The notes under the pieces were generated by a model, which was given only the letters and a program-made list of their open reading frames with translations, did not search any database and had not been told where the DNA came from. A DNA stretch of 7,436 nucleotides from Euryarchaeota archaeon UBA433. Its GTDB lineage: Archaea > Thermoplasmatota > Poseidoniia > Poseidoniales > Poseidoniaceae. Below are positions 1-6,767 of the stretch, piece by piece. A program made the translations under genes and the position numbers. Each line of letters starts with the position of its first letter. Within the stretch, counting starts at the first letter, position 1. The stretch lies in the NCBI GenBank assembly GCA_002495535.1, contig DAFX01000009.1, positions 1 to 7,436 of the forward strand. The letters are read 5' to 3'.

Positions 1-225
1 AAAAATCAAAAGACCCTCAACAAACATTGCAATTTATTGAAGAAGAATGATTGCTGAATATCCTAATGACTGTACACAAGGGCCCCCCTTGTATGTCTAT
101 GCGACTACAACGGTACCGACAAAGATACGAGCGTGTACAATGGGTGGCATTTGTATGCCTGAATTCCCTCAAACCGTCATCTCAAAATCAAAACCAGAAC
201 CTTTCATGCAAGTGAATCCAATAAT
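1..225. other. AT-rich intergenic stretch, no gene seen
   Basis: No convincing gene lies here. The plus-strand open frame at 47-253 is 68 residues long, has no recognisable domain, and runs into the 3' end of the minus-strand membrane gene, so I treat it as chance. Read on the minus strand, the far end (1-13) is T-rich (two T runs separated by GA). It could be an oligo-T termination zone for the gene ending at 226, although it lies more than 200 bases past that stop codon. A 7-bp hairpin at 76-92 is listed separately. Confidence 0.5.
76..92. repeat. 7-bp perfect inverted repeat, 3-base loop
   Basis: ACAAGGG at 76-82 is the exact reverse complement of CCCTTGT at 86-92, with CCC between. It sits in the non-coding stretch beyond the 3' end of the minus-strand membrane gene. 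It has no T tract on either side, so it is not a textbook terminator. It may be an RNA stem at a transcript end, a protein site, or chance. Confidence 0.35.
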
Positions 226-1644
226 TTATTCTTCTTCCAGCATATTATTGTAATCGGATTCTAAATCATCAACACGTGACTGTGAAAGTGAGTAAGCAAC
301 AGCAAGAGATTGAAGCAATTTCCGCTCCTCAGGCGTGATAATCCGATCTTCCATTGCCGTGTTGTATGCGTCTAAGTAAGCGTTTTCCTCGGTCGTATAT
401 GCTGATGGTATCAATCTGTTTGACATTTGGTCAATCACCGACAACACAGGCGAGCGGATCGCTAAGAAGCCCAGACCCAGTCCCACTCCACCCAGCAAAC
501 CGGCGCCAACGAGTTGTTCCATCACCTCGGTCCCAACAATGAACGACAGCGCACCGATTCCAGTGAACGTTGCAGCTCTGAATGTCTTTCTCAAATTCTG
601 ATCAATTCCAAAGACAGATTCATTGAGGGCAGCGTGAACGAACATCAGTGCTTCGAAACCCATGGCTAATGGTGTCATGAGCAATGACAAAGTCCAGATG
701 AGGTACTTTAACCGATCAATGGAAGAAGTGTCGTCGCCATATTGCCATATGGTAGCGTCCAAAAATGTCGCCATATCGCCACCATTGAGTATTGGGATGA
801 TGACCATCAAGGTTGCAAAGTACAACATTGTACCCGAAACTTTGCCAAGGAATCCGATGTACAGGGAGCGTGAAGTCAGATGCTTTGTTGAGTTTTGGCC
901 ACCTGCTTCCTTTTCAGATTTCATTGAAGAGCGGATGAAAAAGAGTGCTCCAAGCGTGACAAGGGGTGAAGCCAATGCAATGGTCCAAAGGCCCATCGGC
1001 TCGTCTACCAGATGGGATTCATAGTATGTTGAACAGGTTCCAATTTCGGCTACTGCCTCGGTCATGTAGGGTTGAATTGAGCCCCACCATACTTGCAACT
1101 GGGGTGTTGCCCCGGCCTCTGCACAGATCAGCCAAGCAGAATTCGCCATGTAGAACGAATCAAGACCCCGAATCGACATCCAAATTGCAAAGCCAAAGAG
1201 AGGAGCCAGGTACCAAGCGTGTTTCTGGAACGAGGGCCTGTGCATGAACTTCAATCGTTCAATTCTGTAGTATATTGGAATGCAGAGGTACAACAAAATG
1301 GCGGTGGTATGTGCATAAAAGAACACATCGATCTTGAACACCCAAAGGTAATTCCACAACCACTCCCAACTGCTATCGTAAGGAAATGCATCAGGTAGCA
1401 GGAACGCTGCTTTAATGCCTTCAATGATGAGAAGCACCGACATAAACCGGTTCTCTGTGGATTTAGAATCTGCTTTCCAGACAAGATAACTCAGACCGAT
1501 TAGCCAGATGAAAACGGCCACTGAAAACCAAGCGATGATAATTCGAAGCCCGTAAAGGCTCTCCGAATTAAAAGCATCTGCATAATACTCTAGTGCCGTC
1601 GTCACAGACAAATGTCCACGCCCAGATTTATGGTATTTCCTCAA
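226..1644 (-). CDS. Multi-pass membrane protein with helical C-terminal module, function unknown
   Basis: I do not recognise a named family. The 472-residue frame shows about eight hydrophobic segments, near residues 33-55, 68-84, 102-125, 143-159, 217-237, 261-286, 313-337 and 358-396 (the last long enough for two). A long loop between the fourth and fifth segments (160-216) carries C174 and C204, which could form a disulfide if the loop is outside the cell. After the last segment, residues 415-472 form a soluble acidic tail with a pattern (EDRIITPEERKLL, then SLSQSRVDDLE) resembling small helical modules of the EF-hand-half or TerB-like kind. This could be a signalling or scaffold tail, but that is inference. 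The start is uncertain: an in-frame stop lies at 1675-1677 and there is no early ATG. Candidates are TTG at 1644, TTG at 1611 and GTG at 1605, none with a clear ribosome binding site; the membrane segments are unaffected by the choice. It follows another minus-strand membrane gene after 81 bases, so the two may share a transcript. Confidence 0.8.
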   Translation of the reverse strand: MRKYHKSGRGHLSVTTALEYYADAFNSESLYGLRIIIAWFSVAVFIWLIGLSYLVWKADSKSTENRFMSVLLIIEGIKAAFLLPDAFPYDSSWEWLWNYLWVFKIDVFFYAHTTAILLYLCIPIYYRIERLKFMHRPSFQKHAWYLAPLFGFAIWMSIRGLDSFYMANSAWLICAEAGATPQLQVWWGSIQPYMTEAVAEIGTCSTYYESHLVDEPMGLWTIALASPLVTLGALFFIRSSMKSEKEAGGQNSTKHLTSRSLYIGFLGKVSGTMLYFATLMVIIPILNGGDMATFLDATIWQYGDDTSSIDRLKYLIWTLSLLMTPLAMGFEALMFVHAALNESVFGIDQNLRKTFRAATFTGIGALSFIVGTEVMEQLVGAGLLGGVGLGLGFLAIRSPVLSVIDQMSNRLIPSAYTTEENAYLDAYNTAMEDRIITPEERKLLQSLAVAYSLSQSRVDDLESDYNNMLEEE

Positions 1645-1659
1645 TAGTAGATGAACGGG

Positions 1660-1677
1660 TAGAGGTTCCTTCCTCTA
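1660..1677. repeat. 6-bp hairpin between the two membrane-protein genes
   Basis: TAGAGG (1660-1665) and CCTCTA (1672-1677) are reverse complements around a 6-base loop, in the 81-base gap between two minus-strand genes. On the minus strand the loop reads AAGGAA. There is no T tract after it, so a terminator is not well supported. It could be a processing or translation-control stem ahead of the downstream gene, or chance. Confidence 0.3.
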
Positions 1678-1725
1678 TGGCCGCCATTGACCTGTGTTCG
1701 TAGTTGCCTTTGATACATCGGGACT

Positions 1726-2871
1726 TCACAAAGGATTGTCCGGTATGATGCCCTTATGCTCCGAAGCAGGTAAGGCTTGCAAATCCGCAAAGGTCAATTG
1801 GTCGGGAGGGGCCTCGTTAAGGGTTGTCAACCGTTCCTTCATCTCCATTCGGACGTGAAATTCAATTCTGCCTCTGGTGCGCGTTAAGTCGTAGGAAAGT
1901 GGATTGAGTGCTTCGATGATTTGCTTTTCGAAATCATCCTTGACCCGTGTGCCCCGCCAAAGTGAATAGCCCCAGCGGAAGGCGATTCCAACCACGGCAG
2001 CACCGTAGAGCAGCATTAAGATCGACGTTGCAAACAGGACAGCGTTTCCTGACCGAGACTCATCGAGCAAGTTACGGCCAATGAGGAACACCAAACCAAT
2101 GCCGACAAGTGGTTTGAGGATGCTTTCAAGCCACTGGTCAACAGGGACGAGGCGGCCCTTGGCCGGGTCAACAAACACAAGGTCTGATTCGAACGCTGTG
2201 TTCATGACGCTTAGTGCTCCCAGCAAGATGATGTACAGTCCTGTTGAGACTGCCAATTCAATGCCCCATGAATCAAAATTAAAGGTCCAATGGATAATGA
2301 GCCAAGCAAAAAGACCGAGGAAGGCGCCTTGTGGAACGTGGTTGAAATGAATGACGTGATGAGAGAATTCATTCAACTTGGTGCTGTTCATTGTGATGCC
2401 ACGGTGTGGCTTTGGGATGTGAATAATTTGCCAGTGCATGTAATGCTCGATGGTTGTCAACCCTTTGACCAATAGGCGTTGGCGGATCATTAGCGTCTCA
2501 ATGAGGATCAAAACCGGAAGTCCGATTAAAATCACTGGGAGGGCCATCACCGCAGCAAGTGGGAAAATGATGATGGTTGGCAATAACAGGAAGTGAGAAA
2601 GCGTCAATGGGTGAAACAAATCCGCTTCGATCAAACGCTGTTGGCTCGGCTGAATGTGAAGGCTTCGTGCCACGTCATCGAGGGTGGCTCGGAATGGGGC
2701 AACCTGTCTTCCAGCGTCGATGATTTGCAGAACCGTGTTTCTGTATTGGGATTCCTCATGCCCAGCACCGGTGAACAGTCGCCATGCAATCCGCATGGGT
2801 AAGGCAAGAATCAGGGGTATGGTGAGCAAACCCAGTGCCCACAAGAGCGCATTGACATCCACTTCCGCCAT
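1726..2871 (-). CDS. Multi-pass membrane protein, function unknown
   Basis: The 381-residue protein has no family I can name. Hydrophobic segments lie near residues 8-28, 92-127 (36 residues, probably two passes), 182-200, 206-224, 254-266 and 278-298. The stretch at 35-90 between the first segments and the tail at 300-381 are soluble and rich in charged residues. The tail is mostly polar helix with no visible catalytic motif. I chose ATG at 2871 because GGGAGAGG lies just upstream (complement of 2873-2880) as a good Shine-Dalgarno match, and because the first membrane helix begins eight residues later. The same frame stays open upstream to 3312, but that part is antisense to the dehydrogenase gene and looks like its shadow. 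It is the first gene of a probable two-gene minus-strand unit with the 226-1644 gene and is divergent from serA. The pairing suggests two membrane proteins acting together, which is inference only. Confidence 0.82.
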   Translation of the reverse strand: MAEVDVNALLWALGLLTIPLILALPMRIAWRLFTGAGHEESQYRNTVLQIIDAGRQVAPFRATLDDVARSLHIQPSQQRLIEADLFHPLTLSHFLLLPTIIIFPLAAVMALPVILIGLPVLILIETLMIRQRLLVKGLTTIEHYMHWQIIHIPKPHRGITMNSTKLNEFSHHVIHFNHVPQGAFLGLFAWLIIHWTFNFDSWGIELAVSTGLYIILLGALSVMNTAFESDLVFVDPAKGRLVPVDQWLESILKPLVGIGLVFLIGRNLLDESRSGNAVLFATSILMLLYGAAVVGIAFRWGYSLWRGTRVKDDFEKQIIEALNPLSYDLTRTRGRIEFHVRMEMKERLTTLNEAPPDQLTFADLQALPASEHKGIIPDNPL

Positions 2872-2971
2872 GCCTCTCCCGGGCCTGCCTAGCGTTGACC
2901 CTGTTTCAAACATTGGGGAAGACCACACCCCAAGCCTAAGATTCATGACCTTCGTCGGTCGCATCACGACC
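2872..2971. promoter_or_regulatory. Divergent intergenic region, promoters for both directions expected
   Basis: About 100 bases separate the starts of the minus-strand membrane gene and the plus-strand dehydrogenase, so promoters for both must lie here or in the flanking coding ends. I see no strong archaeal TATA element. A weak AT-richer patch (CTAAGATTCAT, about 2936-2946) is the best candidate for the plus strand. The minus-strand ribosome binding site GGGAGAGG occupies 2873-2880. An in-frame ATG at 2945 is an alternative dehydrogenase start. Confidence 0.4.
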
Positions 2972-3958
2972 ATGGCACGAATTGCAGTCACCGATGGTAT
3001 GGCCAAAGATGCGGTCGCTTTGTTGGAACAGGCCGGCCATGAAGTGATGCTCGGACCCATCCCTGCCGAAGATCTGGCTGCGGGTGCACTCGGTGAATTC
3101 GATGCCATCATCGTTCGCAGTGCTACGAAATTACCGGCCGATGTGATCGCAGCATCCGGTGACCGGTTGGCCGTGATTGGACGGGCGGGTGTCGGTGTTG
3201 ACAACATCGACATCATAGCCGCCGCCTCTGTGGGGATCCCCGTGGTGAACGCACCGCGTGCCTCGACCCAATCTGTTGTCGAACTGACCATCGGCCACTT
3301 GCTTTCTTCCATCCGTCATATACCGCGTTCAGATCGGGGCATGAGGGACGGCAAGTGGGAGAAGAAAGCCATGAAGGGGACCGAATTGTCTGGCAAAAAC
3401 CTCGGTTTGATTGGATTTGGACGCATTGCCCAGGGCGTTGGTGCCGTAGCACAAGCGCTCGGTATGACCGTTCACACCTACGATCCTTACCTGCCCCCTA
3501 AAGTCGCCAAAGCGCAGAACACCACCCTCCACAAGAAAGTGGAAACCCTGTTTTCAAACTGCACCCACATCTCTGTGCATTGCAACCTGAACGACGAAAC
3601 GCACCACCTCGTCGATGCAAAACGACTTGCTCTGATGCCCGGTCGTTCAATCGATGGCATTGCTTGCGGGAATCACGTGGTCAATTGCGCACGAGGTGGA
3701 ATCATCGATGAAGAGGCCCTTCTTGCCGCTCTTAACCAGGGTACAATCGCTTCAGCAGCTCTGGATGTTTTTGAGATTGAACCCGTGCCACAATCTTCAC
3801 CGTTGCTCCAACACCAAAATTTCCACGGCACACCGCACATTGGTGCCGCCACGCTCGAAGCACAGGCACGCGTCGGTCGAGATATCGCCCATGCAATCAT
3901 GTCCGTCCTCGATGGCGGTACCTGCGAAACCACCGTCAACGCTCACCTGCTGAAGTGA
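2972..3958 (+). CDS. serA: D-3-phosphoglycerate dehydrogenase, short form without ACT domain
   Basis: This is a 328-residue NAD-dependent D-2-hydroxyacid dehydrogenase, most likely oxidising 3-phosphoglycerate to 3-phosphohydroxypyruvate, the first step of serine synthesis in the cytoplasm. The substrate-domain motif GRAGVGVDNID precedes VNAPRAST. The Rossmann motif is GFGRIA at 148-153, followed by an acidic residue at D171 that fits NAD preference. The catalytic set is visible: R241 in NCARGG, E270 in FEIEP and H289 in TPHIGAAT. The protein ends shortly after, so the C-terminal ACT domain that gives serine feedback in longer enzymes is absent. An unusual insertion of roughly nine residues (about 225-234) sits between the usual LMPG and the strand leading to the catalytic arginine. 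I chose ATG 2972 because the family begins with the strand ARIAV; ATG 2945 is in frame but would add nine unexplained residues. Another 2-hydroxyacid substrate cannot be excluded from sequence alone. Confidence 0.9.
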   Translation: MARIAVTDGMAKDAVALLEQAGHEVMLGPIPAEDLAAGALGEFDAIIVRSATKLPADVIAASGDRLAVIGRAGVGVDNIDIIAAASVGIPVVNAPRASTQSVVELTIGHLLSSIRHIPRSDRGMRDGKWEKKAMKGTELSGKNLGLIGFGRIAQGVGAVAQALGMTVHTYDPYLPPKVAKAQNTTLHKKVETLFSNCTHISVHCNLNDETHHLVDAKRLALMPGRSIDGIACGNHVVNCARGGIIDEEALLAALNQGTIASAALDVFEIEPVPQSSPLLQHQNFHGTPHIGAATLEAQARVGRDIAHAIMSVLDGGTCETTVNAHLLK

Positions 3959-3970
3959 TCACTTTCACTT

Positions 3971-3986
3971 GCACCCCTACGGGTGT
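3971..3986 (+). other. Short stem-loop after the dehydrogenase gene
   Basis: CACCC (3972-3976) pairs with GGGTG (3981-3985) around a 4-base loop, extended by one G-T pair, starting 13 bases after the dehydrogenase stop. No T tract follows, so it is only a weak terminator or RNA-processing candidate in the 65-base gap before the next gene. Confidence 0.3.
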
Positions 3987-4023
3987 TGAGTAAGATGGTC
4001 AGTGGTGCGAAGAACATTCGGTC

Positions 4024-4311
4024 ATGGGACGAACAGTACCGACATGGCGCACCCGCATCGAAGACGAACTTCAGAACCTTGATGGGTATCGAAGAGCCCT
4101 GCCATCGAGTGAAAAATTACTGTTGGACGAGCTTCGTAATGGTGTCAGGCACCGGCGAACTGCAGGCGGCATGCTGCCGGCTCATGAGGTGTGGAAACCC
4201 ATGCTCCTGTCCATGGTGATGGAACTGATGGCGAGAAATGCCAAACTGGAACACCGCCTTCAGGTCCTTGAATCTCAGCGGGAGGCAGACCATGATCGGC
4301 TCGATCCTTGA
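4024..4311 (+). CDS. Small coiled-coil protein coupled to the DNA polymerase gene
   Basis: This 95-residue protein has no catalytic motif that I can see. It starts MGRTVPTWR, continues with a charged helical stretch (about 10-45) rich in Arg and Glu, and ends in a long amphipathic helix (about 55-92) with Leu/Met spacing typical of a coiled coil. From memory, small archaeal proteins of unknown function share this MGRT-P-T-[WY]-R start and length; I could not verify this by search. Its last 20 bases overlap the polymerase start codon region in another frame, and the polymerase Shine-Dalgarno (GGGAGG, 4280-4285) lies inside this gene. The two are therefore probably translationally coupled and made together. 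A role as a helical partner or loader of the polymerase is inference. The start ATG at 4024 has no strong ribosome binding site. Confidence 0.75.
   Translation: MGRTVPTWRTRIEDELQNLDGYRRALPSSEKLLLDELRNGVRHRRTAGGMLPAHEVWKPMLLSMVMELMARNAKLEHRLQVLESQREADHDRLDP
4280..4285 (+). promoter_or_regulatory. Ribosome binding site of the DNA polymerase gene
   Basis: GGGAGG lies six bases before ATG 4292, inside the end of the preceding 95-residue gene. It fixes the polymerase start at 4292 rather than the upstream in-frame ATG at 4238, which would add 18 residues overlapping the neighbour. The protein from 4292 begins MIGSILDV, a strand that fits the usual start of the polymerase N-terminal domain. Confidence 0.7.
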
Positions 4312-6748
4312 CGTGCAGAGTGCAGAGAATGGAACTTCGATCGATGTGTGGCTTGTTGATCACAGCCGTGGTGCTCAGAAGATCAACGTGCCATGGTCTC
4401 CCTCGATTCACGTGCACGCGACCCGACAGCGCTTGATCCACCTCATGGCTTGGCTCGAACAACCCGAAATCAGGGACCGGTTCGGTATCGGTTTCATGCG
4501 TATGCACCGTTCCCGGCTTGCACTTGATGCCTCTGAAATTGATGAGGTGCTGGAAATCGATGTTCACAACAGTTGGAACATGCGGAAGCTGGCAGGGCAC
4601 ATTGAATCGCGAGGTGCTTACCACCATTACACGCTTTATTCAGTCGACGCCCATCTTGCTCAACGGTTTCAAATCGAGTATGGCATCGCTCCTTTCCAAG
4701 AGGTGATGTGGGATGGTGCGGCGTTTGAAGTCGTTGCTTCAAGCGAGGAAGGGCCCGAATTGGTTTCGGTTCATATGGACGTTCGCTATCACACAAAAGC
4801 AGGCTTTCACACCGAAGAGGCCGAGGTTCACTTCGTTGAATTTCGAGTCTGTTCAACCGATGGCACCTGCAATGCAGACGCCGAGCCACAGCATCACATC
4901 GTTTGCGTCACCGGGCAGGAGGCTGAATTTTTGCAACAGGTGGAGGCTGCAGTCCAACAATTGGACCCTGATGTTTTGGTCACCAATGGGGGGGATGGAC
5001 TTCATTTTCCCGCCTTGATTCGAATGGCTTCGGCATTGGGGGTGACCGTTTCATTCAGCCGAGATGGGCGCCCACTTGCAGCACGCACCTCAGCACGCAC
5101 CTTGCATTCGTACGGTCAAACGCTGCATAAGGACGGCTACATCCCACTCTATGGGCGCCTCCACATTGATCGGAACGGGAGTTTCATCGTTCGTGAAGGT
5201 GGTTTGCAAGGGCTGTTTGAATTGGCACGTCACTCTCAACAATCGCCTCAGGACATCTCGCGCCTTTCTCCAGGCTCGGTCATCAGTGCGATTCAGATGC
5301 GCACCGCAATGGAGGATGGCGTTTTGGTGCCGTGGAAAAAGAACCGTCCTGAAGACACGAAAACAGCATGGTCGTTGCTTCATGCCGATCGAGGGGGGCT
5401 GTACCTCGACAGCAAACCGGGCGTGTATGGTCATGTCATTGAACTTGATTTTGCCAGCCTCTTCCCAAGCATCATTGCGACGCGTAATATTTCCACTGAG
5501 ACCCTCAATTGCCCTTGTTGCCAAGCAAAGGTTGGTTCCACCCCCTCCTCATTTGTCCCCTTGGACCCTGAAGAAGCACGCCGTGCATTTGCCGAACGCC
5601 ATGCACAGACTTACTTCGGTGCGGGCCTGTTCCCAATTCCCTCTTCGGAGGCGCTTCTCGTACCCGGTTTGACATCACACACATGCGGACGCACTCATGG
5701 TTTTCTCGGACGTATTGTGGCCCCACTGATTGAACGTAGGCGCCAATTGAAACGCCTCATCAAAGACAAGGGCGATGCGTATGATCAGCAACAAAATGCT
5801 CTGAAGTGGTTGCTTGTGACCTGTTTTGGCTACACGGGTTACAAGAACGCCCGTTTCGGTCGAATCGAGGCTCACGAAGCGATTTGTGCTTGGGCTCGCG
5901 ACATTCTGCTTGACACCATTGCTATGGCTGAGGAGGACGGGTGGGAGGTTCTCCACGCCATTGTGGATTGCGTTTGGATTCAGGACCTCCAAAACAGGAC
6001 TCCAGAACAGCGCCAATCGGATGCTCATGCCTTCGCACAACGGGTTTCTGAACGAGTTGGTATTCCTCTTGAATATGAAGACACATACCGTTTCATTGGT
6101 TTTGTTCCAAGTCGAGTTCATGGGGCCGGTTCGCTGACAAAATATTGGGCCTATGGGGAACGGGGATTGAAAATACGGGGCATCGAAGCGCGCCAGCATT
6201 CGACGTGTGCGTGGGTAGCACAAATGCAGCGTAAAGCCCTTGAATTGCTGGTGGAGCATTCAGACGAGCAAACCGGAATCCCCGACAGCAAAGGCCAACG
6301 CGCCGTTGTCAAATTGTTGCACGCAGAATTGCGGCAACTCGAACTTCAGGCCATTCCCCTTGAGCATCTTGTCGTGGCTCGGCGAATCAATCGTAATGCG
6401 GACGAATTCAATGTCGCTACTCTCGCCCATGCTGCATTGCTTCGAGGCCGTCTTCACGGGATCACTATTCCCCCTGGGGGCAAGGTCCAATTTGTCGTCA
6501 TTGCATCATCAGGTAGCGTTCAGCATGAACGTGTGCTTTTACTTGAGGAGATTCAGCACTCTTCAAGGGTCCATCAACGGGCCTGCGTTCAACACTACAA
6601 GCCTCTGGCCATACGTGCGTTGTGGGCGATTCTAGCACCTTTTGGTTGGGATGAGGAAGAACTTACCATTGGCCATCGTCGAGTGTCTTTGGAATCCTTT
6701 GGGACTGAAGAGACTGTCGAGGATCGGTTGAATTGCAAGCATGACTGA
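4292..6748 (+). CDS. Family B DNA polymerase, PolB2-like, degenerate exonuclease
   Basis: This is an 818-residue family B DNA polymerase homologue with the usual order: N-terminal domain (about 1-155), exonuclease-like domain (about 156-345), palm and fingers (about 380-580) and thumb (about 600-818). Motif A is DFASLFPSII with D386. The fingers helix reads ERRRQLKRLIK. Motif B has K505 but reads KWLLVTCFG where KxxxNSxYG is usual (N to V, S to T, Y to F). Motif C reads HAIVDCVWI; D559 most likely aligns with the second, essential Asp of DTD, and the first is lost. The exonuclease residues are missing: the Exo I region is DVR (163-165) rather than DxE, and the Exo II region is NGGDGLHFP with H238 in place of Asp. 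The block SRLSPGSVISAIQ near 325-340 replaces a normal Exo III. KIRGIEARQ in the thumb is a recognisable DNA-contact motif. Cysteines C407, C409, C410 and C465 between motifs A and B could bind zinc. These traits fit the archaeal PolB2 clade described as 'inactivated', whose crenarchaeal Dpo2 members have been linked to damage tolerance. Whether this protein polymerises DNA is open. Confidence 0.9.
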   Translation: MIGSILDVQSAENGTSIDVWLVDHSRGAQKINVPWSPSIHVHATRQRLIHLMAWLEQPEIRDRFGIGFMRMHRSRLALDASEIDEVLEIDVHNSWNMRKLAGHIESRGAYHHYTLYSVDAHLAQRFQIEYGIAPFQEVMWDGAAFEVVASSEEGPELVSVHMDVRYHTKAGFHTEEAEVHFVEFRVCSTDGTCNADAEPQHHIVCVTGQEAEFLQQVEAAVQQLDPDVLVTNGGDGLHFPALIRMASALGVTVSFSRDGRPLAARTSARTLHSYGQTLHKDGYIPLYGRLHIDRNGSFIVREGGLQGLFELARHSQQSPQDISRLSPGSVISAIQMRTAMEDGVLVPWKKNRPEDTKTAWSLLHADRGGLYLDSKPGVYGHVIELDFASLFPSIIATRNISTETLNCPCCQAKVGSTPSSFVPLDPEEARRAFAERHAQTYFGAGLFPIPSSEALLVPGLTSHTCGRTHGFLGRIVAPLIERRRQLKRLIKDKGDAYDQQQNALKWLLVTCFGYTGYKNARFGRIEAHEAICAWARDILLDTIAMAEEDGWEVLHAIVDCVWIQDLQNRTPEQRQSDAHAFAQRVSERVGIPLEYEDTYRFIGFVPSRVHGAGSLTKYWAYGERGLKIRGIEARQHSTCAWVAQMQRKALELLVEHSDEQTGIPDSKGQRAVVKLLHAELRQLELQAIPLEHLVVARRINRNADEFNVATLAHAALLRGRLHGITIPPGGKVQFVVIASSGSVQHERVLLLEEIQHSSRVHQRACVQHYKPLAIRALWAILAPFGWDEEELTIGHRRVSLESFGTEETVEDRLNCKHD
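5079..5102 (+). repeat. Perfect 12-base tandem duplication inside the polymerase gene
   Basis: CAGCACGCACCT occurs twice in direct succession (5079-5090 and 5091-5102). The unit is a multiple of three, so the frame is kept. It encodes the repeated residues A-R-T S-A-R-T at 264-270, in the degenerate exonuclease-like domain. It looks like a recent slippage event. Confidence 0.75.
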
Positions 6749-6767
6749 CAGCATAGCGTACATTTTG
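6749..6767. other. 19-base convergent gap between polymerase and RecA-like genes
   Basis: Two genes converge with only 19 bases between their stop codons. A TTTT run at 6763-6766 is the only termination-like feature for the plus strand. Transcripts from the two sides probably overlap at their 3' ends, which could matter for regulation. Confidence 0.4.

Noticed and set aside
76..92. Hairpin as a rho-independent terminator
   Set aside because: There is no T tract after it on either strand, and archaeal termination usually relies on oligo-T rather than hairpins.
47..253. Plus-strand 68-residue open frame at the left end
   Set aside because: No domain, no ribosome binding site, odd composition, and it overlaps the 3' end of a well-supported minus-strand gene.
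2684..2971. Upstream extension of the dehydrogenase frame
   Set aside because: It is antisense to the membrane gene, and the family fold starts at the ATG at 2972.
2872..3312. Upstream extension of the minus-strand membrane protein across the dehydrogenase gene
   Set aside because: The extra 147 residues are low-complexity antisense of the dehydrogenase; the ATG at 2871 has a good ribosome binding site and begins just before the first membrane helix.
4145..4627. Antisense open frame of 160 residues opposite the polymerase start
   Set aside because: It is a shadow of two well-supported plus-strand genes, with no recognisable domain or ribosome binding site.
4988..4994. Run of seven G in the polymerase gene as a possible frameshift
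   Set aside because: The frame is continuous across it and the protein on both sides matches the family, including the residues NGGDGLHFP.
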